Shown: in pieces, positions 1-9,608 of the stretch
Layout: each line of letters begins with the position of its first letter
Position numbering within the stretch: position 1 is the first letter of the stretch
From: Roseburia sp. 499
GTDB lineage: Bacteria; Bacillota; Clostridia; Lachnospirales; Lachnospiraceae
DNA: 64,000 nucleotides
Direction: 5' to 3'
NCBI RefSeq assembly: GCF_001940225.2
Contig: NZ_CP135164.1
Span: 2,728,001 to 2,792,000 of the forward strand
Program-made: the position numbers and the translations under genes
The notes under the pieces: model-generated
What the model saw: only the letters and a program-made list of their open reading frames with translations
Told to the model about the DNA's origin: nothing
Databases searched by the model: none

Positions 1-3
1 AGT

Positions 4-46
4 AAAAAGCGGCTGCAATTCCCCTACTAATGGATACCGCAGCCGT
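4..46 (-). terminator. Rho-independent terminator of the chemoreceptor gene
   Basis: A 7-bp perfect stem (10-16 with 39-45, CGGCTGC/GCAGCCG) is followed on the minus strand by a run of five T (complement of 4-8). It lies just after the stop codon of the minus-strand chemoreceptor. Confidence 0.85.
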
Positions 47-62
47 TTTACCTTAGCAGTAT

Positions 63-1739
63 TTATTTTTGTTTGATTCTAAATACCTTTAGTCCCTCAG
101 AAAGTTCTGCTGAAATCTGTGCAAGCTCACTGATTTCTTCTTTCACACGATACATCATATCACTCTGCTCATTTACCGCATCAGATATGTTTTCTGTATT
201 CTCACTCACCTCACCAGCTATCTCCTCAATGTTTTCTATAGCTGCCTGCAATGAATCAACTCCATCAGAGGTTTCCTGTACGACATCAGCAATACTTCTA
301 ATCTCATTAGAAATCTCATTAATTTTCTCATTGATGCCCTCAAAGTTTACCATTGTATCCTCAGCCAAATCTACACCTTCCTGAGCTGAGTCAACACCTT
401 CCTCCATAAGAGAAACACATGCCTTTATGCATTCCTGAATCTCACGAATCATGTCAGCTATCTTCTCTGCAGACTCACTTGACTGAACTGCAAGTGCACC
501 AACTTCTGTTGCAACCACTGCAAAGCCTTTACCTTGCTCGCCAGCACGCGCTGCCTCAATTGATGCATTAAGAGAAAGAAGATTTGTCTGTGATGCTATA
601 TCAGCAATCATCTTAATAACACTTTCAATCTCACTTGACATGCTCTCAAGCTCGCCAATCTGTTTTCTCGTCTCATGTACATTTGCACCAATTTTCTGAA
701 CCTGATTAACTACGTTGTTCAGCTTCTCTGCTCCCAACTCTGCTGCTGATGCCGTTTCCTGAGCCGCAAGACTAATATTTGAAATATTATCAGATACGCC
801 TTTCACGCCTTCACTTATATCCTTTGCACGATTCATGTTATCAGCTGACAAAGACTTCTGCTCTGCTGTATGCCCCACAGCATTATCTGTAATTGAAACA
901 ATAAATGATGACTTATTTCTAGTATCATCAATTCTCTCTGTAAGATTTTTCTGCATCTGGGAGAGAACCTCAACCTCTTTGTTGGTTCTTCCAATAAGTC
1001 TCGCCAGATTTTCTTTCATATTCTCTGCTGATTTTGCAATTATACCAATTTCATCATTGCGCTCTACATACTTTGGGTCTATTTCTACAGTAAAATCTCC
1101 CTCTCCCATAATATCAAAAACAGCTGCTAGCTTGCCAAAATCCTTCAACTCACGTTTTAACACTATTACCAGCAAAGCACCTACTATAAGTGATAAAACC
1201 ACTGCAGAAATTATCTCTGTCTTTTTTACTTCAGATGAAACATCACTCACTGTATTATCGTATATTCCAATATCCATAGATGCAACAAGCTCTCCATTTT
1301 GATAAATAGGATACATTACATCATATGTCCACGCCTGCTGTACATCTGCCCAGAATTCACTTGTCTTTACTTCCCCCTGTGTAGCCGCCGGTACCGTATA
1401 TGATGTGTCATCAGAATAATTTTTCCCAATTTTTTCAGTATCAGAATGAGCAATCGCAGTAACTGTAGTATCTATCACAACTGCATAAGCAATATTTTGA
1501 TTCTTCTGTGTAAGATTTTGTACAAAAGTTTGTAGCTCCTCTGTTCCGCCTCCCTTTTCCAAAATAATTTCTGCTTGTGCAGCAATTTGCTTGTCCTCTT
1601 CTACAAATTGCTTTATCATCGAATGTTTGATTCCAGATTCCATAGTTTTGACTGAACTCATTACTAATAATAAGATCCCAATCCAAAAAATCACAAGCGA
1701 TATTATGATTATTCTTGTTTTCATTGCCAGTTTCTTCAT
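63..1739 (-). CDS. Methyl-accepting chemotaxis protein
   Basis: A membrane chemoreceptor that would sense an extracellular ligand and control CheA. The 558-aa protein has a transmembrane helix at about residues 9-30, an extracellular domain of about 150 residues that looks like a small Cache-type sensor, a second helix near 178-198, a HAMP linker, and a long cytoplasmic helical hairpin. The hairpin tip has the family signature, with [20 protein letters not shown] then [13 protein letters not shown]. The start is preceded by GGAGGG-like bases. No che genes are in the window, so this is an orphan receptor. The ligand cannot be read from the sequence. Confidence 0.95.
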   Translation of the reverse strand: MKKLAMKTRIIIISLVIFWIGILLLVMSSVKTMESGIKHSMIKQFVEEDKQIAAQAEIILEKGGGTEELQTFVQNLTQKNQNIAYAVVIDTTVTAIAHSDTEKIGKNYSDDTSYTVPAATQGEVKTSEFWADVQQAWTYDVMYPIYQNGELVASMDIGIYDNTVSDVSSEVKKTEIISAVVLSLIVGALLVIVLKRELKDFGKLAAVFDIMGEGDFTVEIDPKYVERNDEIGIIAKSAENMKENLARLIGRTNKEVEVLSQMQKNLTERIDDTRNKSSFIVSITDNAVGHTAEQKSLSADNMNRAKDISEGVKGVSDNISNISLAAQETASAAELGAEKLNNVVNQVQKIGANVHETRKQIGELESMSSEIESVIKMIADIASQTNLLSLNASIEAARAGEQGKGFAVVATEVGALAVQSSESAEKIADMIREIQECIKACVSLMEEGVDSAQEGVDLAEDTMVNFEGINEKINEISNEIRSIADVVQETSDGVDSLQAAIENIEEIAGEVSENTENISDAVNEQSDMMYRVKEEISELAQISAELSEGLKVFRIKQK

Positions 1740-1799
1740 GTAATACCCTCCAAAATCATTGTAATTTTCCCTTTAAACCAATTTGATGTCTAGTTAGCA

Positions 1800-2445
1800 A
1801 CCACCACTTCAAGTGGTGGTTTATTATTAGCCCTCCAAAGGGCTATGTTACTGCTCGCCCTAAAGGGCGGTATCGCAAGCACTTTTACTGGTCCGCTATA
1901 AAGCGGTACTTCGAGAATCTTCTTTTCTTGACTCTTCTGCTTGCTCTTTTATATATATCTGTACGGCTTCATCGGTAACATTACCAATTGTTTCAACATA
2001 ATATCCTCGCGCCCAAAATGCTTTATCCCATTTACTTTGCAGCTCGGGATGTCTATCATAAATCATCAATGTACTTTTTCCCTTTAAGTATCCCATAAAA
2101 TTCGAAATACTCAACTTTGTTGGAATCGCCACACTTAAATGCACATGGTCTATGCAAACTGCTCCAGCTATAATCTCCACATCCTTATACTTGCAGAGTA
2201 CACTGATTATCTCTCTTACATCATCTCGTACTTTCCCATACAATACCTTTTTGCGGTACTTCGGAATAAATACGATATGATATTGGCATTTCCATCGAGT
2301 ATGTGATATGCTTCTATTGTCCATTAGGACCACCTCCTATGTTTGAGTTTGGCTTGCGACACCATTCTCAATATAACATAGGAGGTTTTTTATTGATATC
2401 CTCACCGTTTCCACTTACACTATTCTCCCCAGCATAGCTGGGGGA
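1800..2445 (-). mobile_element. IS200/IS605-family insertion (tnpA only)
   Basis: A single Y1 transposase gene is flanked by imperfect palindromes instead of terminal inverted repeats, as in IS200-type single-strand transposons. Hairpins: 1801-1819 (CCACCAC/GTGGTGG), 1830-1843 (GCCCT/AGGGC) and 1856-1869 (CGCCC/GGGCG) after the gene, and 2427-2443 (CCCCAGC/GCTGGGG) before it. There is no tnpB accessory gene. The exact ends are not marked by a duplication and are approximate. Confidence 0.8.
1896..2333 (-). CDS. tnpA: IS200-type transposase TnpA (Y1 HUH)
   Basis: This enzyme cuts and rejoins single-stranded DNA at the hairpin ends of its element. The 145-aa product shows the HUH metal-binding motif (His-Val-His in DHVHLSV, about residues 62-68) and a C-terminal helix with the probable nucleophilic tyrosine (VQIYIKEQ). 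The length is normal for the family and no frame break is visible, so it may be active. The last residues (RKEDSRSTAL) run into the subterminal hairpin region. Confidence 0.95.
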   Translation of the reverse strand: MVLMDNRSISHTRWKCQYHIVFIPKYRKKVLYGKVRDDVREIISVLCKYKDVEIIAGAVCIDHVHLSVAIPTKLSISNFMGYLKGKSTLMIYDRHPELQSKWDKAFWARGYYVETIGNVTDEAVQIYIKEQAEESRKEDSRSTAL

Positions 2446-2685
2446 TTAGACTTTTCATTTAGTATTATATTACTATCACCTTATACAGTCAATACCACTA
2501 TTCTTATTTTATTGCACACACAATTTTCCTTATTCTCTATAATTAATCTCAAAAACGTTTCAGTGATTGTAAAAAAATACGCATGATACATGGAACACCT
2601 TCCCACGAAAATTGATAACAAGGCTATAATTCCATAACGCAAAACCTCACCACATAAAGTGAGAAGGTCTTCGATAATCTACTAT
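2334..2685. other. Intergenic stretch beside the IS200 copy
   Basis: This 352-bp gap holds the outer end hairpin of the IS (2427-2443) and then about 240 bp of AT-rich DNA without a credible open frame. A weak imperfect stem near 2644-2668 (CCTCAC/GTGAG) could end transcription across the IS. Nothing else is recognised. Confidence 0.4.
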
Positions 2686-3075
2686 TTAATTAAACTTTCC
2701 ACAGCACTGCTTGTACTTCTTTCCTGATCCACATGGACATGGCTCATTTGGAAATACCTTTTTGCTTGCTCGTTTTTTAGGTGCATTTGCTGCTGACTCA
2801 TCCTTATTGGTTCCTGTAACCTTTGCTACCTGCTCACGCTCAACCTTCTGCTGAACCTGTACATGATAGAGAAGTCTGATTGTGTCTTCCTGAATTGCAG
2901 AAATCATTGCGTCAAACATGTCAAATCCAGCCATCTTATATTCTACAAGAAGATCTCTCTGTCCATATGCCTGCAGACCAATTCCCTGACGAAGCTGTGT
3001 CATATCATCGATATCCTTTGCATGAATTTTCTCAAGTGGAATAATTGGGTCACCAGCGAAATACTGTCTATATAG
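2686..3075 (-). pseudogene. secA': 3' fragment of a second secA gene
   Basis: The last 105 codons of a SecA are preserved, from [14 protein letters not shown] to the zinc-binding tail [13 protein letters not shown]. The frame continues upstream without a stop to about 3075, through a stretch ([15 protein letters not shown]) that looks like a deleted and rejoined version of the SecA region before the tail; beyond that, SecA similarity ends. The copy differs from the intact SecA at many positions (for example [20 protein letters not shown] against [20 protein letters not shown]), so it is not a recent duplicate. No start codon with a ribosome site is evident. It is a remnant, probably unexpressed or expressed only by read-through. 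Confidence 0.85.
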
Positions 3076-3159
3076 TCCGTATAGTCTGTGAGAGTATTAC
3101 GGACACAATATATAGATTAAAAAACCGCACTTTCCCCAATATTTTGTGGTACATATTTT

Positions 3160-3441
3160 CTAAGCATAATAGGACACAAAATATTCCACCGCATTTTCCG
3201 GAAAAAACTCTTTGAACTCCCCATAAAGCTGTGCCGCCAAAGTCTTATTATGCGCAATAATCAAAGTTGGTTTATTTAATTGTTGAATCACATTTGCCAT
3301 AGTAAAGGTCTTACCGGAACCGGTAACACCCAGCAATGTCTCAAACTGATTTCCTTCTTTGAATCCCTTTACCAACTGTTCGATTGCCTGTGGCTGATCA
3401 CCGGTAGGCTGGTACTGGGAATGTAATTTGAAATGATCCAT
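3160..3441 (-). pseudogene. uvrB': 5' fragment of uvrB, cut after codon 92
   Basis: The first 93 codons match the N-terminus of the UvrB excision-repair helicase: [20 protein letters not shown] and the Walker A motif GVTGSGKT. It has a perfect ribosome site (AAAGGAGG, 8 bases before ATG). The reading frame stops directly after YFVSYY, where intact UvrB continues with DYYQPEAY, so the gene is broken at about 3163. In related Firmicutes uvrB often lies near secA; the intact uvrB is presumably elsewhere in the genome. The short product would lack every helicase motif after Walker A. Confidence 0.85.
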
Positions 3442-3520
3442 GAAAGTTCCTCCTTTATGAATTCATTTTCCTTTATACTTAGTTTGCCTTATCTGTTCCC
3501 CATTATAACAGAAGACAAAT

Positions 3521-3561
3521 AAAAAGTACAGAACAAATCGAATGTTTGTTCTGTACTTTTT
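3521..3561 (-). terminator. Strong terminator after secA
   Basis: An arm of about 16 bp (3522-3537 with 3544-3559, AAAGTACAGAACAAA and its complement) surrounds a 6-base loop and is bordered by A and T runs on both sides. It lies 5 bases after the secA stop codon. Confidence 0.9.
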
Positions 3562-3565
3562 CATC

Positions 3566-6130
3566 TTATTTTCTTCCACAACACTGTTTGTACTTTTTAC
3601 CACTTCCACATGGGCAAGGATCGTTCGGATATACCTTTGCTGCCTCACGCTTCTTCGGTCCACGTTGTGTAGATTCATCACGGTTGGTTCCTGTTACCTT
3701 AGCAACCTGTTCTCTTTCAACCTTCTGCTCAATTCTTACATGGAACAGTAATCGCACGGTATCTTCCTGAATATTGGAAATCATGTCATCAAACATGTCA
3801 TAACCTGCCATCTTGTATTCTACCAATGGATCTCTCTGTCCGTATGCCTGCAATCCGATTCCCTGACGAAGCTGATCCATATCATCAATATGATCCATCC
3901 ACTTACGGTCAATCACTTTTAGCAGAACTACACGTTCTAACTCTCGTACTGCTTCCGGTTCCGGAAATTCTGATTCCTTTGCCTCATACAGTTTTACTGC
4001 CTGCTCTTTCAAACGATGTTTCAGTTCATTTGCCTTGATACCCTTTACGTCCTCCGGTGTTACCGGTTTCAAAGGTACAATCGGAATTAACAATTCATTT
4101 AGTTCATGTAAATCCCATTCGTTGCTTTCCTGATCTGCTGAAATACAGGTATCTACTGTATTTTCTACTCGATCTGTAATCATCTTGTAGATAACATCGC
4201 GCATACTTTCACCATCTAATACCCGACGTCTTTCTGCATAGATAATCTCTCTTTGTTCATTCATAACTTGGTCATATTCCAACAGGTTTTTACGAATTCC
4301 AAAGTTATTGCTCTCTATCTTCATCTGCGCTTTTTCAATAGCATTTGTCAGCATCTTGTGCTGAATCTGCTCATTTTCCGGAACACCCAGAGCATCAAAC
4401 ATACTCATAAGCTTTTCGGAACCAAACAAACGAAGTAAATCATCTTCCAAAGAAATGAAGAACTGTGACTGTCCCGGGTCTCCCTGACGTCCGGAACGTC
4501 CACGCAACTGATTGTCAATACGTCTGGATTCATGACGCTCTGTACCTATAATCTTAAGACCACCGGCTGCTTTGGCATCATCATCCAACTTAATATCTGT
4601 ACCACGTCCTGCCATATTCGTTGCAATTGTAACTGCGCCATGACGTCCTGCTTCTGCTACAATTTCAGCTTCCAATTCATGGAACTTCGCATTCAAAACT
4701 TTATGAGGAATACCACGTTTTTTCAACATACCACTGATAAGTTCAGAAGTTTCAATGGTAATCGTACCAACCAATACCGGTTGTCCCTTTGCGTGTGCTT
4801 CTTCAATTTCCTGTATTACTGCATGGAATTTTTCCTTCTTGGTCTTATATACTGCATCCTGTAAGTCCTGACGAAGCACTGGTTTATTGGTAGGAATCTC
4901 AATAACGTCCATTCCATAGATATCACGAAATTCCTTTTCTTCTGTCAATGCGGTACCGGTCATACCACATTTTTTAGCATATTTATTAAAGAAGTTCTGG
5001 AAGGTAATGTTTGCCAGAGTCTTGCTCTCACGTTTTACCTTTACATGCTCTTTTGCTTCAATTGCCTGATGCAAACCATCGGAGTAACGACGTCCCGGCA
5101 TAATACGTCCGGTAAATTCGTCTACGATCATAACCTTGTCATCCTGAACCACATAGTCCTGATCACGGAACATCAAATTGTGTGCACGCAATGCCAGAAT
5201 AACATTATGCTGAATCTCCAAGTTTTCAGCATCGGCAAGGTTTTCAATCTTAAAGAACTGCTCTACTTTTTTAACACCCTGTTCTGTCAGGTTTACTACC
5301 TTATCCTTTTCATTTACAACAAAATCTCCGGTCTCTTCGTGTTCGATACCCATGATAGCATCCATTTTGGAAAACTCCGGCATATCCTCACCACGTTCCA
5401 TCTGTCTTGCCAAAACGTCACACGCCTCATAAAGACTGGTAGATTTTCCACTCTGTCCGGAAATAATAAGCGGTGTTCTTGCTTCATCGATTAAAACAGA
5501 GTCAACTTCGTCGATGATTGCATAGTGCAAATCACGCTGTACCAACTGCTCTTTATAAATAACCATATTATCACGCAGATAATCGAAACCAAGTTCGTTG
5601 TTAGTAACATAGGTAATATCACATGCATATGCTTCTCTACGTTCCTTATTGTCCATAGAATTCAAAACAACACCTACGGTAAGTCCTAAAAACTCATGTA
5701 CTTTTCCCATCCACTCAGCATCACGCTGTGCCAAATAATCATTTACCGTTACGACATGCACGCCTTTTCCTTCCAACGCGTTTAAGTATGCCGGCAATGT
5801 AGATACCAATGTCTTACCTTCACCAGTCCTCATTTCAGAAATACGTCCCTGATGCAGGATAACACCACCTATCAACTGTACACGATAGTGTTCCATTCCT
5901 ATGGCTCTTCTTGCTGCTTCGCGCACGGTAGCATAAGCTTCCGGTAGCAACTGATCCAGAGTTTCTCCTTCTTCCAGTCTCTTCTTATATTCTTTCGTCT
6001 TGTCTCTCAACTGCTCATCAGTCAACTCCACCATGGACGGACGTAAAGCCTCTATCTTATCTACAATAGGATAGACCCTCTTCAACTCCCTTTCACTATG
6101 TGTTCCGAACATCTTACTTACAATACCCAT
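3566..6130 (-). CDS. secA: Preprotein translocase ATPase SecA
   Basis: The motor that pushes unfolded secretory proteins through SecYEG. The 854-aa protein has DEAD-type helicase folds with Walker A at 103-107 (GEGKT), the DEVD box in [17 protein letters not shown], motif VI in [13 protein letters not shown], and the C-terminal zinc tail [13 protein letters not shown] (about 838-850) that contacts SecB or ribosomes. All core motifs are present. It is monocistronic, with a strong terminator behind it. The scar with another secA tail lies directly downstream. Confidence 0.98.
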   Translation of the reverse strand: MGIVSKMFGTHSERELKRVYPIVDKIEALRPSMVELTDEQLRDKTKEYKKRLEEGETLDQLLPEAYATVREAARRAIGMEHYRVQLIGGVILHQGRISEMRTGEGKTLVSTLPAYLNALEGKGVHVVTVNDYLAQRDAEWMGKVHEFLGLTVGVVLNSMDNKERREAYACDITYVTNNELGFDYLRDNMVIYKEQLVQRDLHYAIIDEVDSVLIDEARTPLIISGQSGKSTSLYEACDVLARQMERGEDMPEFSKMDAIMGIEHEETGDFVVNEKDKVVNLTEQGVKKVEQFFKIENLADAENLEIQHNVILALRAHNLMFRDQDYVVQDDKVMIVDEFTGRIMPGRRYSDGLHQAIEAKEHVKVKRESKTLANITFQNFFNKYAKKCGMTGTALTEEKEFRDIYGMDVIEIPTNKPVLRQDLQDAVYKTKKEKFHAVIQEIEEAHAKGQPVLVGTITIETSELISGMLKKRGIPHKVLNAKFHELEAEIVAEAGRHGAVTIATNMAGRGTDIKLDDDAKAAGGLKIIGTERHESRRIDNQLRGRSGRQGDPGQSQFFISLEDDLLRLFGSEKLMSMFDALGVPENEQIQHKMLTNAIEKAQMKIESNNFGIRKNLLEYDQVMNEQREIIYAERRRVLDGESMRDVIYKMITDRVENTVDTCISADQESNEWDLHELNELLIPIVPLKPVTPEDVKGIKANELKHRLKEQAVKLYEAKESEFPEPEAVRELERVVLLKVIDRKWMDHIDDMDQLRQGIGLQAYGQRDPLVEYKMAGYDMFDDMISNIQEDTVRLLFHVRIEQKVEREQVAKVTGTNRDESTQRGPKKREAAKVYPNDPCPCGSGKKYKQCCGRK

Positions 6131-6356
6131 ATATTCGCTCCTATTTCTATCCGGTAAAACTTATCACCGCTCTATTCTGCCCATAAGGGCAACTTCGTTT
6201 ATTGTACCACTTTATCCCAGTAGAAACAATACTTAATCCAATGAACGAATTGTGAATTTTTTATTAATTGCCCTTTTCTGTTTGTACTTTTTGTGCTATA
6301 ATGCCAATCTAGAAAACATTTTTCTTTATGTATACATATCAGAAAGGAGATTGTAC

Positions 6357-6611
6357 ATGAGTTACTTATATAAAACAAAAGGCACTTGCTCCACTCTTAT
6401 TGAAGTAGAGTTGGATGGCAATATCGTAAAAAATGTAAAGTTTACCGGTGGTTGCAACGGCAATCTTCAGGCAATCCCAAAGCTGGTAGAAGGTCTTACT
6501 GTAGAACAAGTAGAACAAAAGATTGGAGGCATCCGCTGCAATGGCAGACCAACCTCCTGTGGCGATCAGCTGGCAAAAGCCTGTCGTGAAGCATATGAAG
6601 CACAGAATTAA
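6357..6611 (+). CDS. Small TSCPD-domain protein (TIGR03905 type)
   Basis: An 84-aa protein with the conserved pattern TGGCNGNLQAIPKLVEG and IRCNGRPTSCGDQLA, typical of stand-alone TSCPD proteins; the same domain occurs at the C-terminus of some ribonucleotide reductases. The conserved cysteines suggest metal or nucleotide binding, but no function is established. The start at 6357 is chosen because AGAAAGGAG lies 7 bases upstream; a longer frame back to 6252 has no such site. A TATAAT box at 6297-6302 is a plausible -10, with no good -35. Confidence 0.85.
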   Translation: MSYLYKTKGTCSTLIEVELDGNIVKNVKFTGGCNGNLQAIPKLVEGLTVEQVEQKIGGIRCNGRPTSCGDQLAKACREAYEAQN

Positions 6612-6616
6612 CGAAA

Positions 6617-6654
6617 AGCAGGAAAGCGATAAAAATCGCTTTTTCCTGCTTTTT
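6617..6654. terminator. Bidirectional terminator between convergent genes
   Basis: A long stem (6617-6630 with 6635-6650, AGCAGGAAAGCGAT and near-complement) with T runs in both directions lies between the stop codons of the TSCPD gene and the SGNH gene. Confidence 0.9.
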
Positions 6655-6667
6655 CATTCGTTGCTTT

Positions 6668-7552
6668 CTATTTTATTCCATGATCTAACAAGAACTCTCT
6701 CCAGACTTCAATATATTTTGCCTGCAAATGTACCCCATCAAAGGAATACTCTTCTTTCAGCATTCCGGTTCCCGGCTCATCCATAACTTCATTTTCATCA
6801 ATATAAAATACTGTCTGGTTATCTGCCAACTCCTTTAACTTTTCATTCCTTGCATTAATTTCCTGATTATTAATATAAGTATTCTCCGCATCCTTGCTCT
6901 GAGTCACATGCATAATTGACTCTACAAAAATAACAGCATTGGGTTGAAACTGCCGCACCTGTTCCACTACGCTCCCAAACTGCGCTGCAAAGCTTTCCGG
7001 TGTTCCAACCCCAAGTTCATTGATTCCAAGCATAATGTATATTTTTCCATACTGCTTGCTCGTCAGCATCTGTTCCAGTGTAACTCCATCCATATCATTC
7101 TCCCACACATCCCAGACCATTTGACCATATTTTACAAAAAAATCCGTATTCTCCCATCCTGCATATTCATACAAAGTAGAAGTACGAGAATCTCCAATAA
7201 ACAATGCATCATCCAAATAATCCATTTCTACTCGCTGGAACTCGCGCTTTTCCGGTATCGTCTGCATTTCCACCGGTATTTCTGTTGGCTCCACTGCTTC
7301 TGCTGCTGGCACCACTTCTTCCGGAGACATATCGGGAATTGCACTTTCCTGTGGCACATTCTCTTTCTCTGTTTTTTGTACTGTTTTTATTTCTTTTTTT
7401 CCTTCCATAGCCGCATTTTCCTTCGACACCTGACTTACAAATACATTCTGCGGTTCCGGCTCCTTCTCCGCTCCCAGTAACTGACTTCCACCATATATCA
7501 GACTACTTATCACTATCATAAAAAAGAAAGGATATTTTCTCCACTGTTTCAT
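6668..7552 (-). CDS. Membrane-anchored SGNH/GDSL hydrolase-like protein
   Basis: A 294-aa protein with an N-terminal membrane anchor (about residues 8-26), a Glu/Pro/Val-rich spacer of about 80 residues, and an SGNH domain outside the cell. Block I is FIGDSRT, block III is MLGINELG, and the catalytic Asp-His pair is in FDGVHLQ. It starts 25 bases after the MBOAT gene, so the two are co-transcribed. Such pairs commonly move acetyl or other acyl groups across the membrane onto a surface glycan: the MBOAT protein carries the group over and the SGNH protein transfers it. The acceptor is unknown. ATG 7552 is preceded by GGAGAG; the longer TTG start would overlap that site. Confidence 0.85.
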   Translation of the reverse strand: MKQWRKYPFFFMIVISSLIYGGSQLLGAEKEPEPQNVFVSQVSKENAAMEGKKEIKTVQKTEKENVPQESAIPDMSPEEVVPAAEAVEPTEIPVEMQTIPEKREFQRVEMDYLDDALFIGDSRTSTLYEYAGWENTDFFVKYGQMVWDVWENDMDGVTLEQMLTSKQYGKIYIMLGINELGVGTPESFAAQFGSVVEQVRQFQPNAVIFVESIMHVTQSKDAENTYINNQEINARNEKLKELADNQTVFYIDENEVMDEPGTGMLKEEYSFDGVHLQAKYIEVWREFLLDHGIK

Positions 7553-7577
7553 ACATTTACTCTCCAACCAAAATTTG

Positions 7578-8942
7578 TTAAAACCTAAAATACAGAAATG
7601 GGTTGCTTTCCGCTGTCACTATCTGGTAAACACTTGCCCAGAAGATTCCCAGTAACATAATCGAAAACCAGATACGATTCTGATACTTTTTATATATTTT
7701 CTCTGGGAAATAAGTAGACAATAAAATTGCCGCCAAGAAAAATATTCCGTATCTTTGTAACGCGTCTACCGTAACATGCCAATTCAAAGTCCATGCATGC
7801 TCTGTTCCCATCCAGCAAAACATCTTTTTCAGACATATCCCGATACTTCCCATATCTTCCAACGAAAATATTACCCAACCGGCTACCACTAATATCATGG
7901 TATATACTCTACCGATTCCATGATGTTTTTCCAAAAATTTTCCCAAAATTACTTTTTCCAATACTAATAAGAGAAAATAGTAAATTCCCCACATTGCAAA
8001 ATTCCAGCCTGCTCCATGCCAGATTCCAGTCAATGCCCATACGATAAACAAGTTACAAATCGTACGATATTTTCCCTTTCGATTTCCTCCCAGAGGAATA
8101 TATAAATAATCTCGAAACCAGGTACTTAAAGTAATATGCCATCTACGCCAAAAATCTGTTATGGACACTGCAATATATGGGTGATTAAAGTTTCTTGGGA
8201 TAGAAAATCCCAACATTTTTCCGAGTCCCATTGCCATCAAAGAATATCCGTTAAAATCAAAATACAACTGCAAAGAATACGCAAAAGCTCCCAGCCACGC
8301 CATGCTGGTGGAAACACTTTCGATGCCTACCACGCGAACCTCGTTCCACAGCCGCCCCAATACATTGGCAATCAACATCTTGTAAGCAAGTCCTACCGTG
8401 AATATCTTCAGTCCTTCTTCCAGCCCCTGCAGATTTACTTGCCGTTTTTTTATTTGAGCCGCTACATCTCGAAATAACACAATCGGACCGGCAATCAACT
8501 GTGGGAACATACACAAATAAGTTCCCAAACCTACGAAATCCTTCTCATATTCCTCTGGTCTGCGGTATACATCAATCGCATAAGCTGCTATCTGAAAGGT
8601 GTAAAAACTAATTCCCAAAGGAAGCGTCAACTTTATGTTTTCTTCCCCCGCCAAAAAGGGCAGATATTTAAACACAAACAGACTTCCGAAATCATATATC
8701 AATAGCAGAATCAATATTCCCTTTCGCTGCTTCTTTCCCCTTCCTTGCATACAAGAAGTTCCAAGAAAATGCATCACTAAAGAAACAATGATCAGAAAAA
8801 ACCAGGTACGTTCTCCTACAAAATAAAACCAAAGGCTCCCCAGAAACAGTACCAGATTTCTCCATCGTTCCGGGGTAATATAATAAACCAGCATAAACAC
8901 CGGCAAAAATACAAATATAAATGCTTCACTACAAAATAACAT
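7578..8942 (-). CDS. MBOAT O-acyltransferase (AlgI/DltB-like)
   Basis: A 454-aa polytopic membrane protein with the MBOAT core: FWRRWHITLSTWFRDYLYIPLGG followed by ALTGIWHGAGWNF, which contains the near-invariant catalytic histidine. About ten hydrophobic segments are visible. AlgI-type members O-acetylate alginate and other glycans, and DltB handles D-alanylation. With an SGNH partner instead of DltA/DltC, polysaccharide O-acetylation is the better guess. The gene is the first of a two-gene unit. Confidence 0.93.
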   Translation of the reverse strand: MLFCSEAFIFVFLPVFMLVYYITPERWRNLVLFLGSLWFYFVGERTWFFLIIVSLVMHFLGTSCMQGRGKKQRKGILILLLIYDFGSLFVFKYLPFLAGEENIKLTLPLGISFYTFQIAAYAIDVYRRPEEYEKDFVGLGTYLCMFPQLIAGPIVLFRDVAAQIKKRQVNLQGLEEGLKIFTVGLAYKMLIANVLGRLWNEVRVVGIESVSTSMAWLGAFAYSLQLYFDFNGYSLMAMGLGKMLGFSIPRNFNHPYIAVSITDFWRRWHITLSTWFRDYLYIPLGGNRKGKYRTICNLFIVWALTGIWHGAGWNFAMWGIYYFLLLVLEKVILGKFLEKHHGIGRVYTMILVVAGWVIFSLEDMGSIGICLKKMFCWMGTEHAWTLNWHVTVDALQRYGIFFLAAILLSTYFPEKIYKKYQNRIWFSIMLLGIFWASVYQIVTAESNPFLYFRF

Positions 8943-9171
8943 CTTTCGTTCCTTTTCTTACTTCTCTCCGTCTTACGCCGCTCATTGGCCGCTCGCCTAT
9001 TATATCACTCTTTTTCTTTTTAGATGAAACAAAATCCCTAAATCTTGTTACATTTTGATTACATTAATATAAACTTTCTTTTTCGCTATTTATTATTTTC
9101 AGAATATTCTAATGCTTATACTTTTTATTTCAGTTATAAGCATTGCTAATCTATTTTTTTCAAAATAATTG

Positions 9172-9200
9172 TTGACATTTATTATTTTGTCGTATATAAT
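9172..9200 (+). promoter_or_regulatory. Consensus sigma-A promoter of an orphan RNA gene
   Basis: TTGACA (9172-9177) and TATAAT (9195-9200) are both perfect consensus boxes with the ideal 17-bp spacer. Transcription would start near 9207, on the plus strand, where no protein-coding gene follows. Confidence 0.9.
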
Positions 9201-9206
9201 TAAATC

Positions 9207-9590
9207 ATCAAAAGAAAACAAAAACAAAGAAAGAGAGGTACAGTCCACCAGAAACTTAATTTTATCTCCCTAAAAGACTCAACAAATGATTGAGCACTTA
9301 GGTACAAGAAAAAGAACATCCAGATTTTTATAAAAGATTTGGAAAACAGAAGAAATCAAAAAGATTTTCCGTAGAAGCCTTGAATCGAAGAATAAAAAGA
9401 AAAATAGTGTGATAATCCAGCTGCTATATTCAGATATGGATACATACTAACAGAATTCAAAGGTAGCAAAATTTCAAAAGAAAAGAATTGAGATTTCGAA
9501 AACTCAAGAAAGTTGAGGTAATGGTCCAATGGACAACATAGTTTAGAAGGCGACATCAGATAAGTAAATCGGATGTCGCCTTCTTTGTTA
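9207..9590 (+). ncRNA. Putative structured non-coding RNA of about 380 nt
   Basis: A consensus promoter and a 13-bp perfect terminator (9545-9557 with 9572-9584) enclose a region with no plausible gene; the only short frame, ATG at 9284 for 15 codons, has no ribosome site. Several nested helices are visible: CCTAA/TTAGG enclosing CTCAA/TTGAG around 9270-9303, GGAAAA/TTTTCC around 9342-9370, TTGAG/CTCAA around 9487-9507, and GTCC/GGAC near 9524. It lacks the marks of RNase P RNA, tmRNA, SRP RNA and 6S RNA. I do not recognise the family. The region 8943-9171 upstream is AT-rich and empty. The transcript converges with proS. Confidence 0.65.
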
Positions 9591-9608
9591 TTTATTTTAT
9601 TATTTTCT

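Noticed and set aside
1799..1870. CRISPR-like short palindromes near the IS
   Set aside because: The three hairpins differ in sequence and have no regular spacers; they are subterminal palindromes of the IS200 element.
2686..3075. Accessory SecA2 system
   Set aside because: Only the C-terminal tail of a SecA is present, with no ATPase motifs, so it is a fragment.
9207..9590. RNase P RNA, tmRNA, SRP RNA or 6S RNA
   Set aside because: The conserved GGAAAGTCC-type core of RNase P, the tRNA-like ends of tmRNA, the SRP tip loop and the long central-bulge helix of 6S RNA are not visible.
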